From the NCBI RefSeq assembly GCF_000186265.1, contig NC_014934.1:4464001-4528000 (forward strand): a DNA stretch of 64,000 nucleotides, read 5' to 3'. The translations under genes were made by a program, and so were the position numbers. The stretch is from Cellulophaga algicola DSM 14237 (GTDB lineage Bacteria; Bacteroidota; Bacteroidia; Flavobacteriales; Flavobacteriaceae). Of this stretch, positions 16,698-26,387 are shown in pieces. The number at the start of each line of letters is the position of its first letter. Position 1 is the first letter of the stretch. The notes beneath the pieces were generated by a model, which was not told the origin of the DNA, did not search any database, and was given only the letters and a program-made list of their open reading frames with translations.

Positions 16698-17255
16698 ATG
16701 AAAGAAACTATTTACATAAAAAACATGGTATGTAATCGTTGTATTGCTTCGGTATTATCCATTTTTATTGCTGAAAACTATACAGTTGAATCTGTCGATT
16801 TAGGTAAAGTTGTGGCCATAAAAGGAGTAAATAGTAATCGTCAAGATTTAAACAATGCACTTGAAAATATAGGTTTTGAAATTATAAAAAATAAAACTGA
16901 AACATTGGTTGAGCAAATAAAAGTTATGCTTATTCATAAAATTGAAGTCGCAGAAACTGCCGATTTATTTAAATCTTTAGGACAAGAATTTGGTGAAAAT
17001 GAAACAGCTATAAGCAAACTATTTAGTAAACCTGAAGGTATTACTTTAGAGAAATATGCCATCAATTTAAAAATTGAAAAAGTAAAAGAACTTATACAAT
17101 TGGGACAATTAAATTTCTCTGAAATAGCATATACTTTAAATTATAAAACAAGCAGCCATTTGGCAAGACAATTTAAAGAAATTACAGGAATGTCTATGTC
17201 AGACAATAAAAATTCACAAGATTGGGATAGAAAATCTTTAGCCCAAATTATATAA
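16698..17255 (+). CDS. HMA-AraC fusion regulator, probable copper sensor
   Basis: A 185-residue protein joining a heavy-metal-associated fold (about 1-68) with the metal motif MVCNRC (Cys12, Cys15) to an AraC-type DNA-binding region (about 72-185) with both helix-turn-helix units, including SEIAYTLNYKTSSHLARQFKEITGMS. It is the only regulator in the operon, so direct sensing of Cu(I) through the two cysteines is a reasonable inference. I start at ATG 16698, two bases after the previous stop; the longer in-frame extension overlaps the previous gene and lacks family support. Confidence 0.84.
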   Translation: MKETIYIKNMVCNRCIASVLSIFIAENYTVESVDLGKVVAIKGVNSNRQDLNNALENIGFEIIKNKTETLVEQIKVMLIHKIEVAETADLFKSLGQEFGENETAISKLFSKPEGITLEKYAINLKIEKVKELIQLGQLNFSEIAYTLNYKTSSHLARQFKEITGMSMSDNKNSQDWDRKSLAQII

Positions 17256-17322
17256 ATAAGAAGCACAATTGTGAGAATAAAACAAATAGCACCTGTTTAA
17301 TTTTGATAAAAAAAATGATAAA

Positions 17323-19842
17323 ATGAAACATACTTATCACATACATGGAATGACTTGCAATGGTTGTCGCGGTCATGTTGAAGAAACCCTTTCAAAAGTA
17401 AAAGGTGTTTCTAAAGTTTCTGTAAATTTAGAAAAAGCAGAAGCTACTATAGAAATGGAAGTACATATTCCTTTAGAAAAATTTAAAGAAGTTCTAAAAA
17501 AGGATGGTGGACAATATAGTATTCACAAACTGGGCGAACATCATCATACTAAAGAAGTAAAAAAAGAAAAAACGGATGAGATTCCTGCCTTCGCTGGAAC
17601 AGGAGGAACAGGAACTTTCTATTGTCCAATGCATTGCGAAGGCGATAAAACGTATGATAAAGCGGGAGATTGTCCTGTCTGTGGAATGGATTTAGTGGAA
17701 GAACAAAACCTATCTAATACTACTTCAGGTCAATGGACGTGCTCAATGCATCCAGAAGTTATAAAAGATGAACCAGGAGCTTGCCCTATTTGCGGAATGG
17801 ATTTAGTGCCATTAGAAGCCGATGCTTCAGCAGAAGAGAAAACCTATAAAAAACTCTTAAAAAAGTTTTGGATTGCAGTCATTTTTACCTTGCCTATATT
17901 TATAATTGCCATGAGCGAAATGATTCCAAACAATCCATTATATACTATTCTAGAACAGAAAAAATGGAATTGGGTTCAGTTTGTACTGTCCATTCCTGTA
18001 GTTTTTTATGCCACTTGGATGTTCTTTGAACGTGCATATAAAAGTATAAAAACATGGAACCTCAATATGTTCACACTTATCGGAATTGGTGCAGGTATAT
18101 CTTGGCTATTTTCATTATTCGGAATGTTCTTCCCAGACATTTTTCCTAGTCAATTTAAAACAGCATCTGGTTCAGTACATGTTTATTTTGAAGCAGCAAC
18201 GGTTATTCTAACATTGGTACTTTTAGGACAACTTTTAGAAGCGCGTGCGCATAGTAAAACCAATTCCGCTGTAAAAGAGTTACTAAAATTAGCACCCAAT
18301 AAAGCAACAAAAATAGTAGATGGCGAAGCTATTGAAGTTAGTATCGATAAGATTACATTACACGATATTCTAAAAGTAAAACCAGGAGATAAAATCCCTG
18401 TAGATGGTGTTATTTCCGAAGGAAACACAACTATTGATGAATCTATGATTTCTGGAGAACCCCTCCCGGTAGACCGGTATGAAGGCGACAAAGTTAGTGG
18501 TGGTACCATCAATGGAAATCAATCTTTTTTAATGAAAGCAGAAAAAATTGGTAGCGATACCCTACTTTCTCAAATTATTAAAATGGTGAATGATGCTAGT
18601 AGAAGTCGTGCACCAATTCAGAACTTAGCAGATAAAGTTTCTGGATACTTTGTGCCTGTTGTGGTTGTTATTTCTTTAATAACATTTGGTATTTGGGCTA
18701 TTTGGGGACCAGAACCTGTTTATGTGTATGCTTTTGTAAATGCCATTGCCGTATTAATTATTGCCTGTCCGTGTGCATTAGGATTAGCGACGCCAATGTC
18801 TATAATGGTTGGTGTTGGCAAAGGTGCTCAAAATGGTGTATTGGTTAAAAATGCAGAAGCTTTAGAAAGAATGGCTAAAGTAGATACTTTAATTATTGAT
18901 AAAACAGGAACCATTACCGAAGGAAAACCTACGGTAGAAAAAGCTGCAGCATTTAATACCATTTTAAGTGATACAGAAGTATTGCAATACATTGTGTCTT
19001 TAAATACGAATAGTGAACATCCTTTAGCCGAAGCCACTGTAAAATATGGTAAAGAGCAAAAGGTAGCTATGCTAAAATCGGAAGAATTTAGTGCGGTAAC
19101 AGGAAAAGGGGTTGAAGCGACAATAAATGGTAAAAAGGTAGCTTTAGGAAACCCTAAAATGATGGATTATGTAAACGCTAAAATTACTTCTGAAATGGAG
19201 GAAGTAGCTAAAACCTATCAGAAACAAGGGAAGACGGTTTCCTTTTTATCTATAGATAAAAAAGTTGTTGGTTATATCGTTATTGGTGATAAAATTAAAG
19301 CAACCAGTGCTAAAGCTATTAAAGCACTTCAAGATAAAGGGATTTCGGTAATAATGCTTACAGGTGATAATCACGATACAGCACAAGCTGTAGCTTCTGA
19401 ACTTAATTTGACCGATTTTAAAGCAAGCATGTTGCCTGAAAATAAATTACAAGAAGTAGAAAAGCTACAACAACAAGGAAAAGTAGTCGCTATGGCGGGT
19501 GATGGAATTAATGATGCACCAGCATTAGCGAAAAGTGATGTTGGTATCGCTATGGGAACAGGAACAGATGTTGCCATCGAAAGTGCTATGATTACTTTGG
19601 TAAAAGGAAATTTACACGGTATTGTAAAAGCACAATATTTAAGTGAAGCCGTAATGAAAAATATTAAGCAGAACCTGTTTTTTGCATTGATTTATAACGC
19701 CATTGGAATACCAATTGCAGCAGGCGTTTTGTTTCCCGTTTTCGGAATTTTATTATCACCAATGATTGCAGCTTTAGCCATGAGTTTTAGTTCGGTTTCC
19801 GTAATTGTAAATGCATTACGATTAAAAAATATTAAAATATAA
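17323..19842 (+). CDS. copA: Copper-translocating P1B-type ATPase
   Basis: An 839-residue P-type ATPase that should pump Cu(I)/Ag(I) out of the cytoplasm. Domains in order: HMA domain with GMTCNGC (about 1-65); two heavy-metal-binding zinc-ribbon-like modules, CPMHCEG..CPVCGMDL (about 102-130) and CSMHPEV..CPICGMDL (about 139-165); transmembrane bundle; actuator loop with SGEP; CPC ion channel motif near 481; phosphorylation site DKTGT near 525; and GDGINDAPAL near 725. The CPC motif and partners place it with copper exporters. Two HMBD modules in tandem are notable; the same module recurs once in CusB. It follows the regulator gene after 67 bp and ends three bases before cusB. Confidence 0.95.
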   Translation: MKHTYHIHGMTCNGCRGHVEETLSKVKGVSKVSVNLEKAEATIEMEVHIPLEKFKEVLKKDGGQYSIHKLGEHHHTKEVKKEKTDEIPAFAGTGGTGTFYCPMHCEGDKTYDKAGDCPVCGMDLVEEQNLSNTTSGQWTCSMHPEVIKDEPGACPICGMDLVPLEADASAEEKTYKKLLKKFWIAVIFTLPIFIIAMSEMIPNNPLYTILEQKKWNWVQFVLSIPVVFYATWMFFERAYKSIKTWNLNMFTLIGIGAGISWLFSLFGMFFPDIFPSQFKTASGSVHVYFEAATVILTLVLLGQLLEARAHSKTNSAVKELLKLAPNKATKIVDGEAIEVSIDKITLHDILKVKPGDKIPVDGVISEGNTTIDESMISGEPLPVDRYEGDKVSGGTINGNQSFLMKAEKIGSDTLLSQIIKMVNDASRSRAPIQNLADKVSGYFVPVVVVISLITFGIWAIWGPEPVYVYAFVNAIAVLIIACPCALGLATPMSIMVGVGKGAQNGVLVKNAEALERMAKVDTLIIDKTGTITEGKPTVEKAAAFNTILSDTEVLQYIVSLNTNSEHPLAEATVKYGKEQKVAMLKSEEFSAVTGKGVEATINGKKVALGNPKMMDYVNAKITSEMEEVAKTYQKQGKTVSFLSIDKKVVGYIVIGDKIKATSAKAIKALQDKGISVIMLTGDNHDTAQAVASELNLTDFKASMLPENKLQEVEKLQQQGKVVAMAGDGINDAPALAKSDVGIAMGTGTDVAIESAMITLVKGNLHGIVKAQYLSEAVMKNIKQNLFFALIYNAIGIPIAAGVLFPVFGILLSPMIAALAMSFSSVSVIVNALRLKNIKI

Positions 19843-19845
19843 ATT

Positions 19846-21621
19846 ATGAAAAAATATATAATTTACATAGCAACTTTAGCTATTGGCTTACTGTTTGGTT
19901 GGTTGCTTTTTGGAGGATCGGATAAAACAGAAGCGATCCATAATCACGATAAAGCAGAAGAAATTACTCAACTCTGGACCTGTTCTATGCATCCTCAAAT
20001 TATGCAACCAGAACCTGGTGATTGTCCTATTTGCGGAATGGATTTAATTCCTGCTGCAAGCAGCGCTGAAGGATTATCTGCAGATCAATTTAAACTTTCT
20101 GAAAACGCCATGGCATTAGCCAACATACAAACCTCAATTGTGGGAGAACATATTTCTGATGTTGAAACTGGTTTTGTTTTATCAGGAAAAATCACAGAGA
20201 ATGAAGATGAAACAGCAACCATGCCCGCCCATTTTAATGGTAGGGTTGAAAAACTGTATGTAAATTCGTTAGGAGAACATGTTAAAAAAGGACAAGCCAT
20301 TGCTCAAATATATTCTCCAGAATTAATTGCAGCACAGCAAGAATTAATTACAGCTTATAAATTAAAGACTTCGCAACCTAAACTGTATACTGCAGTTAAG
20401 AATAAGTTTAGAAATTGGATGATTCATGGTGCGCAATTAGATGAAGTAGAACAAACGGGACAAGTAAAAAATAGTTTTACAATTTACTCCCATGTATCTG
20501 GTGTCGTTACAGAAATTTCGATAAATGTAGGCTCTCATATTATGGACGGAAAACCTATTTTTAAAGTTTCTAACTTAAACACTGTTTGGGCAAATTTTGA
20601 TGTGTATGAAAATCAAATCAGTCAATTTAAAAAAGGGCAAGATATTGAGGTAACAACTAATGCATATGCAAATAAAGTATTTAAAGGGAACGTAGATTTT
20701 ATAGATCCTATTTTAGATACGCAAACTAGAACGGTAAAATTACGAGTTGTATTAAATAATGAAAACGATCTTTTTAAACCAGGAATGTTTGTAGAAGGAA
20801 AGATTAAAGGCATTGTTTCTTCAAGTAAAGAAGAAGTAGTTACAATACCTGCTTCGGCTGTTTTATGGACAGGAAAACGCTCTGTTGTGTATGTAAAAAT
20901 GAATCCGAAAGAAGCTATTTTTGAAATGCACGAAATTACTTTAGGAAATCAAACAGGAACTAATTATCAAGTTTTAGAAGGTTTAAATAATGGTGATGAA
21001 ATAGTAACAAATGGAACATTTACTGTAGATGCTGCCGCGCAATTACAAGGAAAAAAATCTATGATGAACAAAAAAGGTGGCAAAACAATGACAGGCCATG
21101 AGGAACATCTTGGAATGGAAATGAGTAGTTCTGTAGATGAAAAAACTATAAATAAAAATGAAAGGATAAAAGTATCTAAGGAGTTTCAAAATCAATTAAA
21201 AGTGGTTTTTAATGATTATATTAATCTAAAAAATGCGTTAGCAAAAGATGATACTAATATGCTTAAAACTCAGTCTCAACTATTATTAAAAAGTTTAACT
21301 AAAGTTGATATGAAACTATTAAAAAGTAAAAATGAGCATGAGCATTTTATGCCTTTACGTAAAGAAATAAAAGCAACCACTAATTTGATTTTAAATACAA
21401 CTGATATTAAAATGCAAAGAACCTATTTTAAGCATTTATCATCAAACATGGCAAATCTTTTGGAAGTATTTGGAATCAATGAAAAAGTGTATCATCAATT
21501 TTGTCCCATGGCAGATAATAACAAAGGAGCGTATTGGTTAAGTAAAGAAGAAAAAGTGGTAAATCCTTATTTTGGAGGTGCCATGCTAACTTGCGGAGAA
21601 GTAAAACAAATAATAAAATAA
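19846..21621 (+). CDS. cusB: CusB-type periplasmic adaptor with HMBD and DUF3347 domains
   Basis: A 591-residue membrane fusion protein linking CusA to CusC. An N-terminal anchor (about 5-23) is followed by a heavy-metal-binding module CSMHPQI..CPICGMDL (about 45-70), the HlyD-type barrel-sandwich and helical domains (AHFNGRVEKLYV, GVVTEISINVGSHI), and a C-terminal DUF3347 domain (about 440-591) ending in FCPMADNNKGAYWLS and MLTCGEV. The adaptor thus carries two potential metal sites beyond those of E. coli CusB. It is unusual that cusB lies at the far end of the operon from cusA and cusC. A terminator follows. Confidence 0.93.
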   Translation: MKKYIIYIATLAIGLLFGWLLFGGSDKTEAIHNHDKAEEITQLWTCSMHPQIMQPEPGDCPICGMDLIPAASSAEGLSADQFKLSENAMALANIQTSIVGEHISDVETGFVLSGKITENEDETATMPAHFNGRVEKLYVNSLGEHVKKGQAIAQIYSPELIAAQQELITAYKLKTSQPKLYTAVKNKFRNWMIHGAQLDEVEQTGQVKNSFTIYSHVSGVVTEISINVGSHIMDGKPIFKVSNLNTVWANFDVYENQISQFKKGQDIEVTTNAYANKVFKGNVDFIDPILDTQTRTVKLRVVLNNENDLFKPGMFVEGKIKGIVSSSKEEVVTIPASAVLWTGKRSVVYVKMNPKEAIFEMHEITLGNQTGTNYQVLEGLNNGDEIVTNGTFTVDAAAQLQGKKSMMNKKGGKTMTGHEEHLGMEMSSSVDEKTINKNERIKVSKEFQNQLKVVFNDYINLKNALAKDDTNMLKTQSQLLLKSLTKVDMKLLKSKNEHEHFMPLRKEIKATTNLILNTTDIKMQRTYFKHLSSNMANLLEVFGINEKVYHQFCPMADNNKGAYWLSKEEKVVNPYFGGAMLTCGEVKQIIK

Positions 21622-21760
21622 TACAGGAAGTTGTAGTAAAAGGAAACACATATCTAATACTTAACTCCTATTTAAAAAACTCCAAAGATTTATTATAATA
21701 GAAACCTATGAGGTAGTTACCCTTTTTGTTGAATAAACAACGAATATAAATCTATAAAAA

Positions 21761-21797
21761 AACCGTCTCGATGAAGAGACGGTTGCTTTTTATTTTT
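21761..21797. terminator. Rho-independent terminator after the copper operon
   Basis: Perfect 9-bp stem AACCGTCTC/GAGACGGTT with a six-base loop, A-rich on the left and T-rich on the right. It lies between the convergent copper operon and the cellulase gene and can serve both. Confidence 0.88.
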
Positions 21798-21820
21798 ATT
21801 AAAAAACTTTATTATTCTTA

Positions 21821-23590
21821 TTACGGCTTTTTAATAAAGCTTTTGGTAACTTCTTTTTTACCCGATAGTTTCACAAAATACATTCCCTCTTTATAGTTAT
21901 TTAAAGGAATTTCAATAGTTCCTTTTGAGGTGATTTTATTCTCATACACTACGCTTCCTTGAAAATCTAAAATGGTTATTCTAGAAAAATCTTCGGTGTC
22001 ACCAACTTCAATTTGTATTTTATCACTGGAAGGATTCGGGTATATTTTTATTTCAGAGCTCGCGCTTGTAGCATTTATTGTGGTACAAGAACTTACTAAA
22101 GTCCACACCTGCCATTGTCCCGAATTGGTAGCGGGACTTTGGTTTTTTGTATACCAGTTATTTTTATAAATATTCCCATTGAAAACAACTTGAGCTTCGG
22201 CATTCGCATACACGGTATTGGCATTCCATACCGGTACATTAGTACAGGTTCCTCCACCACCAGGCAAAGTTCCTATAGTAACTGTCACTGCAGTACTTGT
22301 AGTTTTGGCTCCCGCATTATCAGTTGCTATAGCCGTTAAACTATAATCTCCTGATGCAGGGTTCCAACTTTGTGTATAAGGACTACTCACATCTGTACCA
22401 ATAAGGCTCCCGTTTGCATAAAATGTAACTTGAGTTACTGTGCCATCCGCATCACTAGCAGTAGCTTTTACTTGAATCGTAGTTCCTGTAGCAGAAGAGC
22501 TGTTTGCCGTAGGACTTGTAATACTCACGCTAGGTTTTTGATTGGTCGTACCACCACCAGTTCCACCATCTGTGCAATACTGTTTCCAGTTTTTCACAAT
22601 ACTTTTTACTTTAATACCTGAAGCTGTTAAATTAGAAGCTGCCCAACCTCCTGTTGAACTTGCTCCTGGATTTAAGACAGAAGCTCCTTCACTTTTATCA
22701 TGAAGAGACCAATTAGCATGCGTAATATTATTAGTAGCTAAAAAAGACATCCAAGCATCGGTAGAGGCTGTATCTACCGCACCATTACCACTAGCTTCTA
22801 CACTACCCCATTCGGTAACCATAAGCGCAACCCCATTGTTCAATGCTGTTTGTGCTTTTTGGCGTAGACTTTCTTTATGCGTTGCTGCATAAAAATGCAA
22901 AGTATATGCAATATTAGTGGTACTGGTAATAGGATCATTTGAAGCAATATCTACATCCTGAGACCAAGTAGATGTTCCAACAATAATTAAATTATCAGGA
23001 TCTATAGCTCTAATGGCTGCGCTTACTTTTTCTGCATACGGCTTAATGGTATTAGACCAAGATACTTGTAAAGGCTCATTGTAAATCTCATAAATTACAT
23101 GTGGATTGTTGCCGTAGGTTTGAGCCATTTCTTTGAAAAAAGAAATCGCAGCAGCTTCATTATCCTCTGCATGATGAGAATGCCAATCTATAATAACATA
23201 AATACCTTTAGCTATCGCAGCATCTACTACCGCTTTAACTCTGTTTTTATTCTCAGTAGGGTTACTCAAATACCCTCCAGAATCTTCTACTCCCATTGCT
23301 GCTCTCACAATAGTTGTATTCCAATCAGCAGCCAACCAATTTACAACATCAGCGTTGTAATATTTCTCTGCCCCCCATCCGCTATTGGACCAGAAAAAAC
23401 TATTTCCAGCAAAACTTACAGGGTTATTGTTTTTGTCTACAATCTTATTCCCACTTACGCTTAAACTACCGTGAACTGCTACAGGTGTAGAAGAACAGTA
23501 ATTTTGTGCTTGTAAGACGAAGGAACTACACAATAGACTTGTGAAGAATAAACAGGCGTTTATTCTTTGTTTAAAGTTACTTTTTTTCAT
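21821..23590 (-). CDS. Secreted GH5 endoglucanase with CBM5/12 and T9SS tail
   Basis: A 589-residue secreted beta-glucanase. Signal peptide about 1-29. Residues about 35-340 are a GH5 (subfamily 2-like) barrel with acid/base Glu172 in IYEIYNEP and nucleophile Glu260 in VTEWGS. After a Gly-Thr linker comes an Ig-like domain (about 355-445, PSVSITSPTANSS), then an aromatic-rich module (WNANTVYANAEAQVVFNGNIY cut at Trp..Tyr, about 455-505) of the CBM5/12 chitin/cellulose-binding type, and a Por-type sorting domain starting at IYPNPSSDKI and ending in FIKKP. It should leave the cell by type IX secretion. Cellulose or mixed-link glucan is likely; the CBM could also bind chitin. It is monocistronic on the minus strand. 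Confidence 0.93.
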   Translation of the reverse strand: MKKSNFKQRINACLFFTSLLCSSFVLQAQNYCSSTPVAVHGSLSVSGNKIVDKNNNPVSFAGNSFFWSNSGWGAEKYYNADVVNWLAADWNTTIVRAAMGVEDSGGYLSNPTENKNRVKAVVDAAIAKGIYVIIDWHSHHAEDNEAAAISFFKEMAQTYGNNPHVIYEIYNEPLQVSWSNTIKPYAEKVSAAIRAIDPDNLIIVGTSTWSQDVDIASNDPITSTTNIAYTLHFYAATHKESLRQKAQTALNNGVALMVTEWGSVEASGNGAVDTASTDAWMSFLATNNITHANWSLHDKSEGASVLNPGASSTGGWAASNLTASGIKVKSIVKNWKQYCTDGGTGGGTTNQKPSVSITSPTANSSSATGTTIQVKATASDADGTVTQVTFYANGSLIGTDVSSPYTQSWNPASGDYSLTAIATDNAGAKTTSTAVTVTIGTLPGGGGTCTNVPVWNANTVYANAEAQVVFNGNIYKNNWYTKNQSPATNSGQWQVWTLVSSCTTINATSASSEIKIYPNPSSDKIQIEVGDTEDFSRITILDFQGSVVYENKITSKGTIEIPLNNYKEGMYFVKLSGKKEVTKSFIKKP

Positions 23591-23750
23591 GATATTGGGG
23601 TTTTAATTAGGTGCGAAGCTAATTGATATTTTTTCTCAATCAAAAAAATAGCTACTAAAATCTCAATAAATTGATGTTATATCCTGTAAACTATAGCCGC
23701 TTAAAGGAAATTTGAAATTGCTTTCTTCTTGCGTTTAGGAAAAATAATGC

Positions 23751-23789
23751 CACAAAAAAAAGCCCATCTAACTAAATAGATGGGCTTTT
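23751..23789 (-). terminator. Terminator of the cold-shock gene
   Basis: Perfect 13-bp stem AAAAGCCCATCTA/TAGATGGGCTTTT with a six-base loop. Read on the minus strand it ends in a run of eight T, 20 bases after the cold-shock stop codon. Confidence 0.88.
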
Positions 23790-23808
23790 GTAAAACTTGA
23801 AGTATATA

Positions 23809-24000
23809 TTAGATAACTTTTACGTTTACTGCGTTTAAGCCTTTGTTTCCTTCTTGAAGATCAAACTCAACTACGTCGCCTTCGCGTACTTCGTCAATTA
23901 ATCCTGAAATGTGCACAAAGTGATCTTTTTCAACTCCTTCTTCAGTGATAAATCCAAATCCTTTAGCGTCATTGAAAAATTTTACTGTTCCTTTACTCAT
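23809..24000 (-). CDS. Cold-shock domain protein (CspA family)
   Basis: A 63-residue single cold-shock domain that binds single-stranded RNA/DNA and melts RNA structure. The RNP1 motif KGFGFI and the RNP2-equivalent HFVHIS are present, and the length is typical. RNP2 starts with His instead of the common Asp-Val. A promoter-like pair (TTG, 19 bases, gACCTTTG) reads toward it from about 24070-24040. It has its own terminator and no operon partner. Confidence 0.95.
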   Translation of the reverse strand: MSKGTVKFFNDAKGFGFITEEGVEKDHFVHISGLIDEVREGDVVEFDLQEGNKGLNAVNVKVI

Positions 24001-24198
24001 GGTAATTTAATTAAATTTATAATACTTATCGAATTACAAAGGTCGTGCCATTTTCTTAATAAACAACATATTACGTGATATTTTATCGTTTTTTATTTGA
24101 AACCTACTATAACACTGCTTTCAACTACCATAACTACTCCCAAATCATCCCTCAGAAATAAAACTAGTTAAAGTAAAGTAATTGCCTTTAGGGATACC

Positions 24199-24206
24199 TA
24201 TTTTTG
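24199..24206 (+). promoter_or_regulatory. mscS-like gene promoter -7 element
   Basis: TATTTTTG is a perfect TAnnTTTG match, about 58 bases before ATG 24265. The -33 side is weak: TTG at 24182-24184 is only 14 bases away. Confidence 0.5.
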
Positions 24207-24264
24207 TAGCCAATTAAACGTCTACTTGGTAGTACCGAGTACCATTTTTGAAAACTGCAGTATT

Positions 24265-25512
24265 ATGAATTTAGAACACTTTTTATACGATTATTTAGTA
24301 AGGATAGGAATTTCTCCTATGTCTTCTAAATATTTAAATATGATTGCTTTATTAATCTTGCTCTTAATCATAACCGTTTTAGTAGATTTTCTTATACGTA
24401 AGATTATCGTAAAACTTTTTACACAGTTTACCCTAAAGTCTAAAACTAATTTTGACGATTTACTGGTGAAAAATAAAGCACCCCGTAGTATCGCTCATAT
24501 CATTCCATTAATCGTTGCTTTAGAGCTTATTCCTCATGTATTTATTGATTTTCCTTATTTTGAAAATATCGTTGAAAAAGGATTACAAGTATTTGCTATT
24601 ATCCTAACGCTGTGGATTGTACGTAGCTTTTTAAACACCCTTAAAGATTACTTTAAAACCCTGCCTAGTTTAAGAGATAAACCTATAGATAGCTACATAC
24701 AGGTATTTATGATTTTTGCTTGGATGCTTGGTATTATGTCTGCTTTTGCTATAATTACCGGAATAGAATTCATCAAATTTATTACTACGATTGGAGCCGC
24801 ATCTGCTGTTATCATTCTTGTTTTTAAAGATACTATTCTAGGATTTGTAGCCAGTATTCAAGTCTCTATAAATGACATGGTACGCATTGGTGATTGGATA
24901 ACCATTGAAAAGTATGGTGCAGATGGCGATGTTAGTGAAATTAACCTATCTACAGTAAAAGTTCAAAACTTTGATAAAACCATTACAACAATACCAACGT
25001 ATGCCTTAATTTCAGATTCGTTTAAGAATTGGAGAGGAATGGAAAGTTCTGAAGGAAGGCGTATAAAAAGATCCATAAATATTAAATTAGCCAGTATTCA
25101 CTATTTATCTAACGATGCTATTACAGCCTTAAAAAAAATTGATTTACTCTCCTCCTATTTAGAAACTCGTCAATCTGATATTGATACCTACAATACATCA
25201 AATAATATAAACAAGGACTTACTTTTAAATGGTAGAAACCTAACCAATATTGGTGTTTTTAGAAAGTATACAGAAACCTATATTGAAAACCATTCTGGTA
25301 TCAATAAAGAGATGATGATTATGGTACGCCAGTTGGCGCCAGGAACGCAGGGAATTCCTATAGAAATTTATGCTTTTAGTAGAGATAAACGCTGGCAGAA
25401 TTATGAATATATCATGGCAGACATCTTTGATCATATCATTGCAGCAGTTCCTTATTTTAATTTAGAAATTTTTGAGTTACCCAGTAATTCAAGCTTTATA
25501 GATGCTAAATAA
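24265..25512 (+). CDS. MscS-family mechanosensitive channel, YbdG-like
   Basis: A 415-residue membrane protein of the small-conductance mechanosensitive channel family, which opens under membrane tension to release solutes. About five hydrophobic segments occupy residues 20-190. The pore helix and the start of the MscS beta domain follow: ASAVIILVFKDTILGFVASIQVSINDMVRIGDWI. A long cytosolic C-terminal domain with an insert around 275-330 matches the YbdG/MscM branch, including its length of 415. ATG 24265 is chosen over a TTG 39 bases upstream. It is monocistronic. Confidence 0.92.
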   Translation: MNLEHFLYDYLVRIGISPMSSKYLNMIALLILLLIITVLVDFLIRKIIVKLFTQFTLKSKTNFDDLLVKNKAPRSIAHIIPLIVALELIPHVFIDFPYFENIVEKGLQVFAIILTLWIVRSFLNTLKDYFKTLPSLRDKPIDSYIQVFMIFAWMLGIMSAFAIITGIEFIKFITTIGAASAVIILVFKDTILGFVASIQVSINDMVRIGDWITIEKYGADGDVSEINLSTVKVQNFDKTITTIPTYALISDSFKNWRGMESSEGRRIKRSINIKLASIHYLSNDAITALKKIDLLSSYLETRQSDIDTYNTSNNINKDLLLNGRNLTNIGVFRKYTETYIENHSGINKEMMIMVRQLAPGTQGIPIEIYAFSRDKRWQNYEYIMADIFDHIIAAVPYFNLEIFELPSNSSFIDAK

Positions 25513-25546
25513 AGCTCTTTTACAAGACTTTAATGTATGTGTATAA

Positions 25547-25576
25547 AAAAGTCCATCATAAAAATGATGGACTTTT
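25547..25576. terminator. Bidirectional terminator
   Basis: Perfect 13-bp stem AAAAGTCCATCAT/ATGATGGACTTTT with a four-A loop between the convergent mscS-like gene and the secreted DUF6503-like gene. Confidence 0.87.
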
Positions 25577-25598
25577 AACAAGTACGCTATTGCTTCTA

Positions 25599-26387
25599 TT
25601 AGTTTAATAAGAAAGCTTCTTTTTTGAAACCATTGTTAAACTTTACATCACTAAATGTAAAAACTCCCATAGGAGAACCATCAGGACCAAATCCTTTACG
25701 TACAGTAGATACCAAAATACCATCAATCTCTTCGTATGCTAAAGTCATTTTTAATACGGGGGTATTAATTCCCCATGCTGGTAATGAAAAGAAAAATTGA
25801 TCTACTAAATGTGTTTCAGGATTAAAATACAAAATGTATTCGTCATTCTGTTCTTTTTTAGTAACATCAGAACTATAGGTTAAGCTTACTTTATCATAGG
25901 TGATTTTACCCACCTTTTCAGTTCCTAAAAATTTATAATTAGCACCCTCATTTTTAAGTTTGTACATCATTGCAAACCAATAAAAGTTTACTTCACGTAA
26001 AAATTTTGTACCACCAAGAGCTTTAGCATCAGTTATAGCTTTACCATCTAAGGTTAATGCAGGTATACCATCTACTAAAGATTGTACCGCTACTCCTTTT
26101 TTTCCTGGCAAAACATTAAGATCATGTTGTGAGTAAGAAGCCCATGACTGCTCTCCATTAAAGATATGACGTTCTAAAGAAACATCTTTTCCTTTTTCAA
26201 AATTATCATACACATAATTGAATTGCACATCTTTTTTAGAAGACAATTTATTATACCCTCCATTTACAGACTCTAATGCGGCTATTAATTCCGCAGATTT
26301 AGTATCGGTATTTTGTGCAGTTATAGAGAACGTAAAAACGAATGCTACCATAACACTTGCAAGCATATTCTTAATTTGTAATTTCAT
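25599..26387 (-). CDS. Secreted DUF6503-like protein
   Basis: A 262-residue exported protein with signal peptide cleaved near SITAQ. The mature part is rich in aromatic beta strands (QFNYVYDNFEKG, YILYFNPETHLVDQFFFSLP), resembling the LolA/outer-membrane-carrier-like families common in Flavobacteriaceae; DUF6503 is my best label from memory, not verified. No catalytic motif is visible. It stands alone, with an intergenic region of 505 bp upstream. Function unknown; periplasmic lipid or hydrophobic ligand binding is a guess based on the fold style. Confidence 0.6.
   Translation of the reverse strand: MKLQIKNMLASVMVAFVFTFSITAQNTDTKSAELIAALESVNGGYNKLSSKKDVQFNYVYDNFEKGKDVSLERHIFNGEQSWASYSQHDLNVLPGKKGVAVQSLVDGIPALTLDGKAITDAKALGGTKFLREVNFYWFAMMYKLKNEGANYKFLGTEKVGKITYDKVSLTYSSDVTKKEQNDEYILYFNPETHLVDQFFFSLPAWGINTPVLKMTLAYEEIDGILVSTVRKGFGPDGSPMGVFTFSDVKFNNGFKKEAFLLN

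Noticed and set aside
17264-17273. Palindrome CACAATTGTG before the P1B ATPase gene
   Set aside because: Ten bases only, occurs once, and AraC-type regulators usually bind direct repeats; could be chance.
18183-18512. 109-residue minus-strand frame within the P1B ATPase
   Set aside because: Shadow of a highly conserved coding region; no start context or domain.
21972-23464. Plus-strand frames over the cellulase gene
   Set aside because: They are antisense to a clear GH5 protein with intact catalytic residues and have no promoter.
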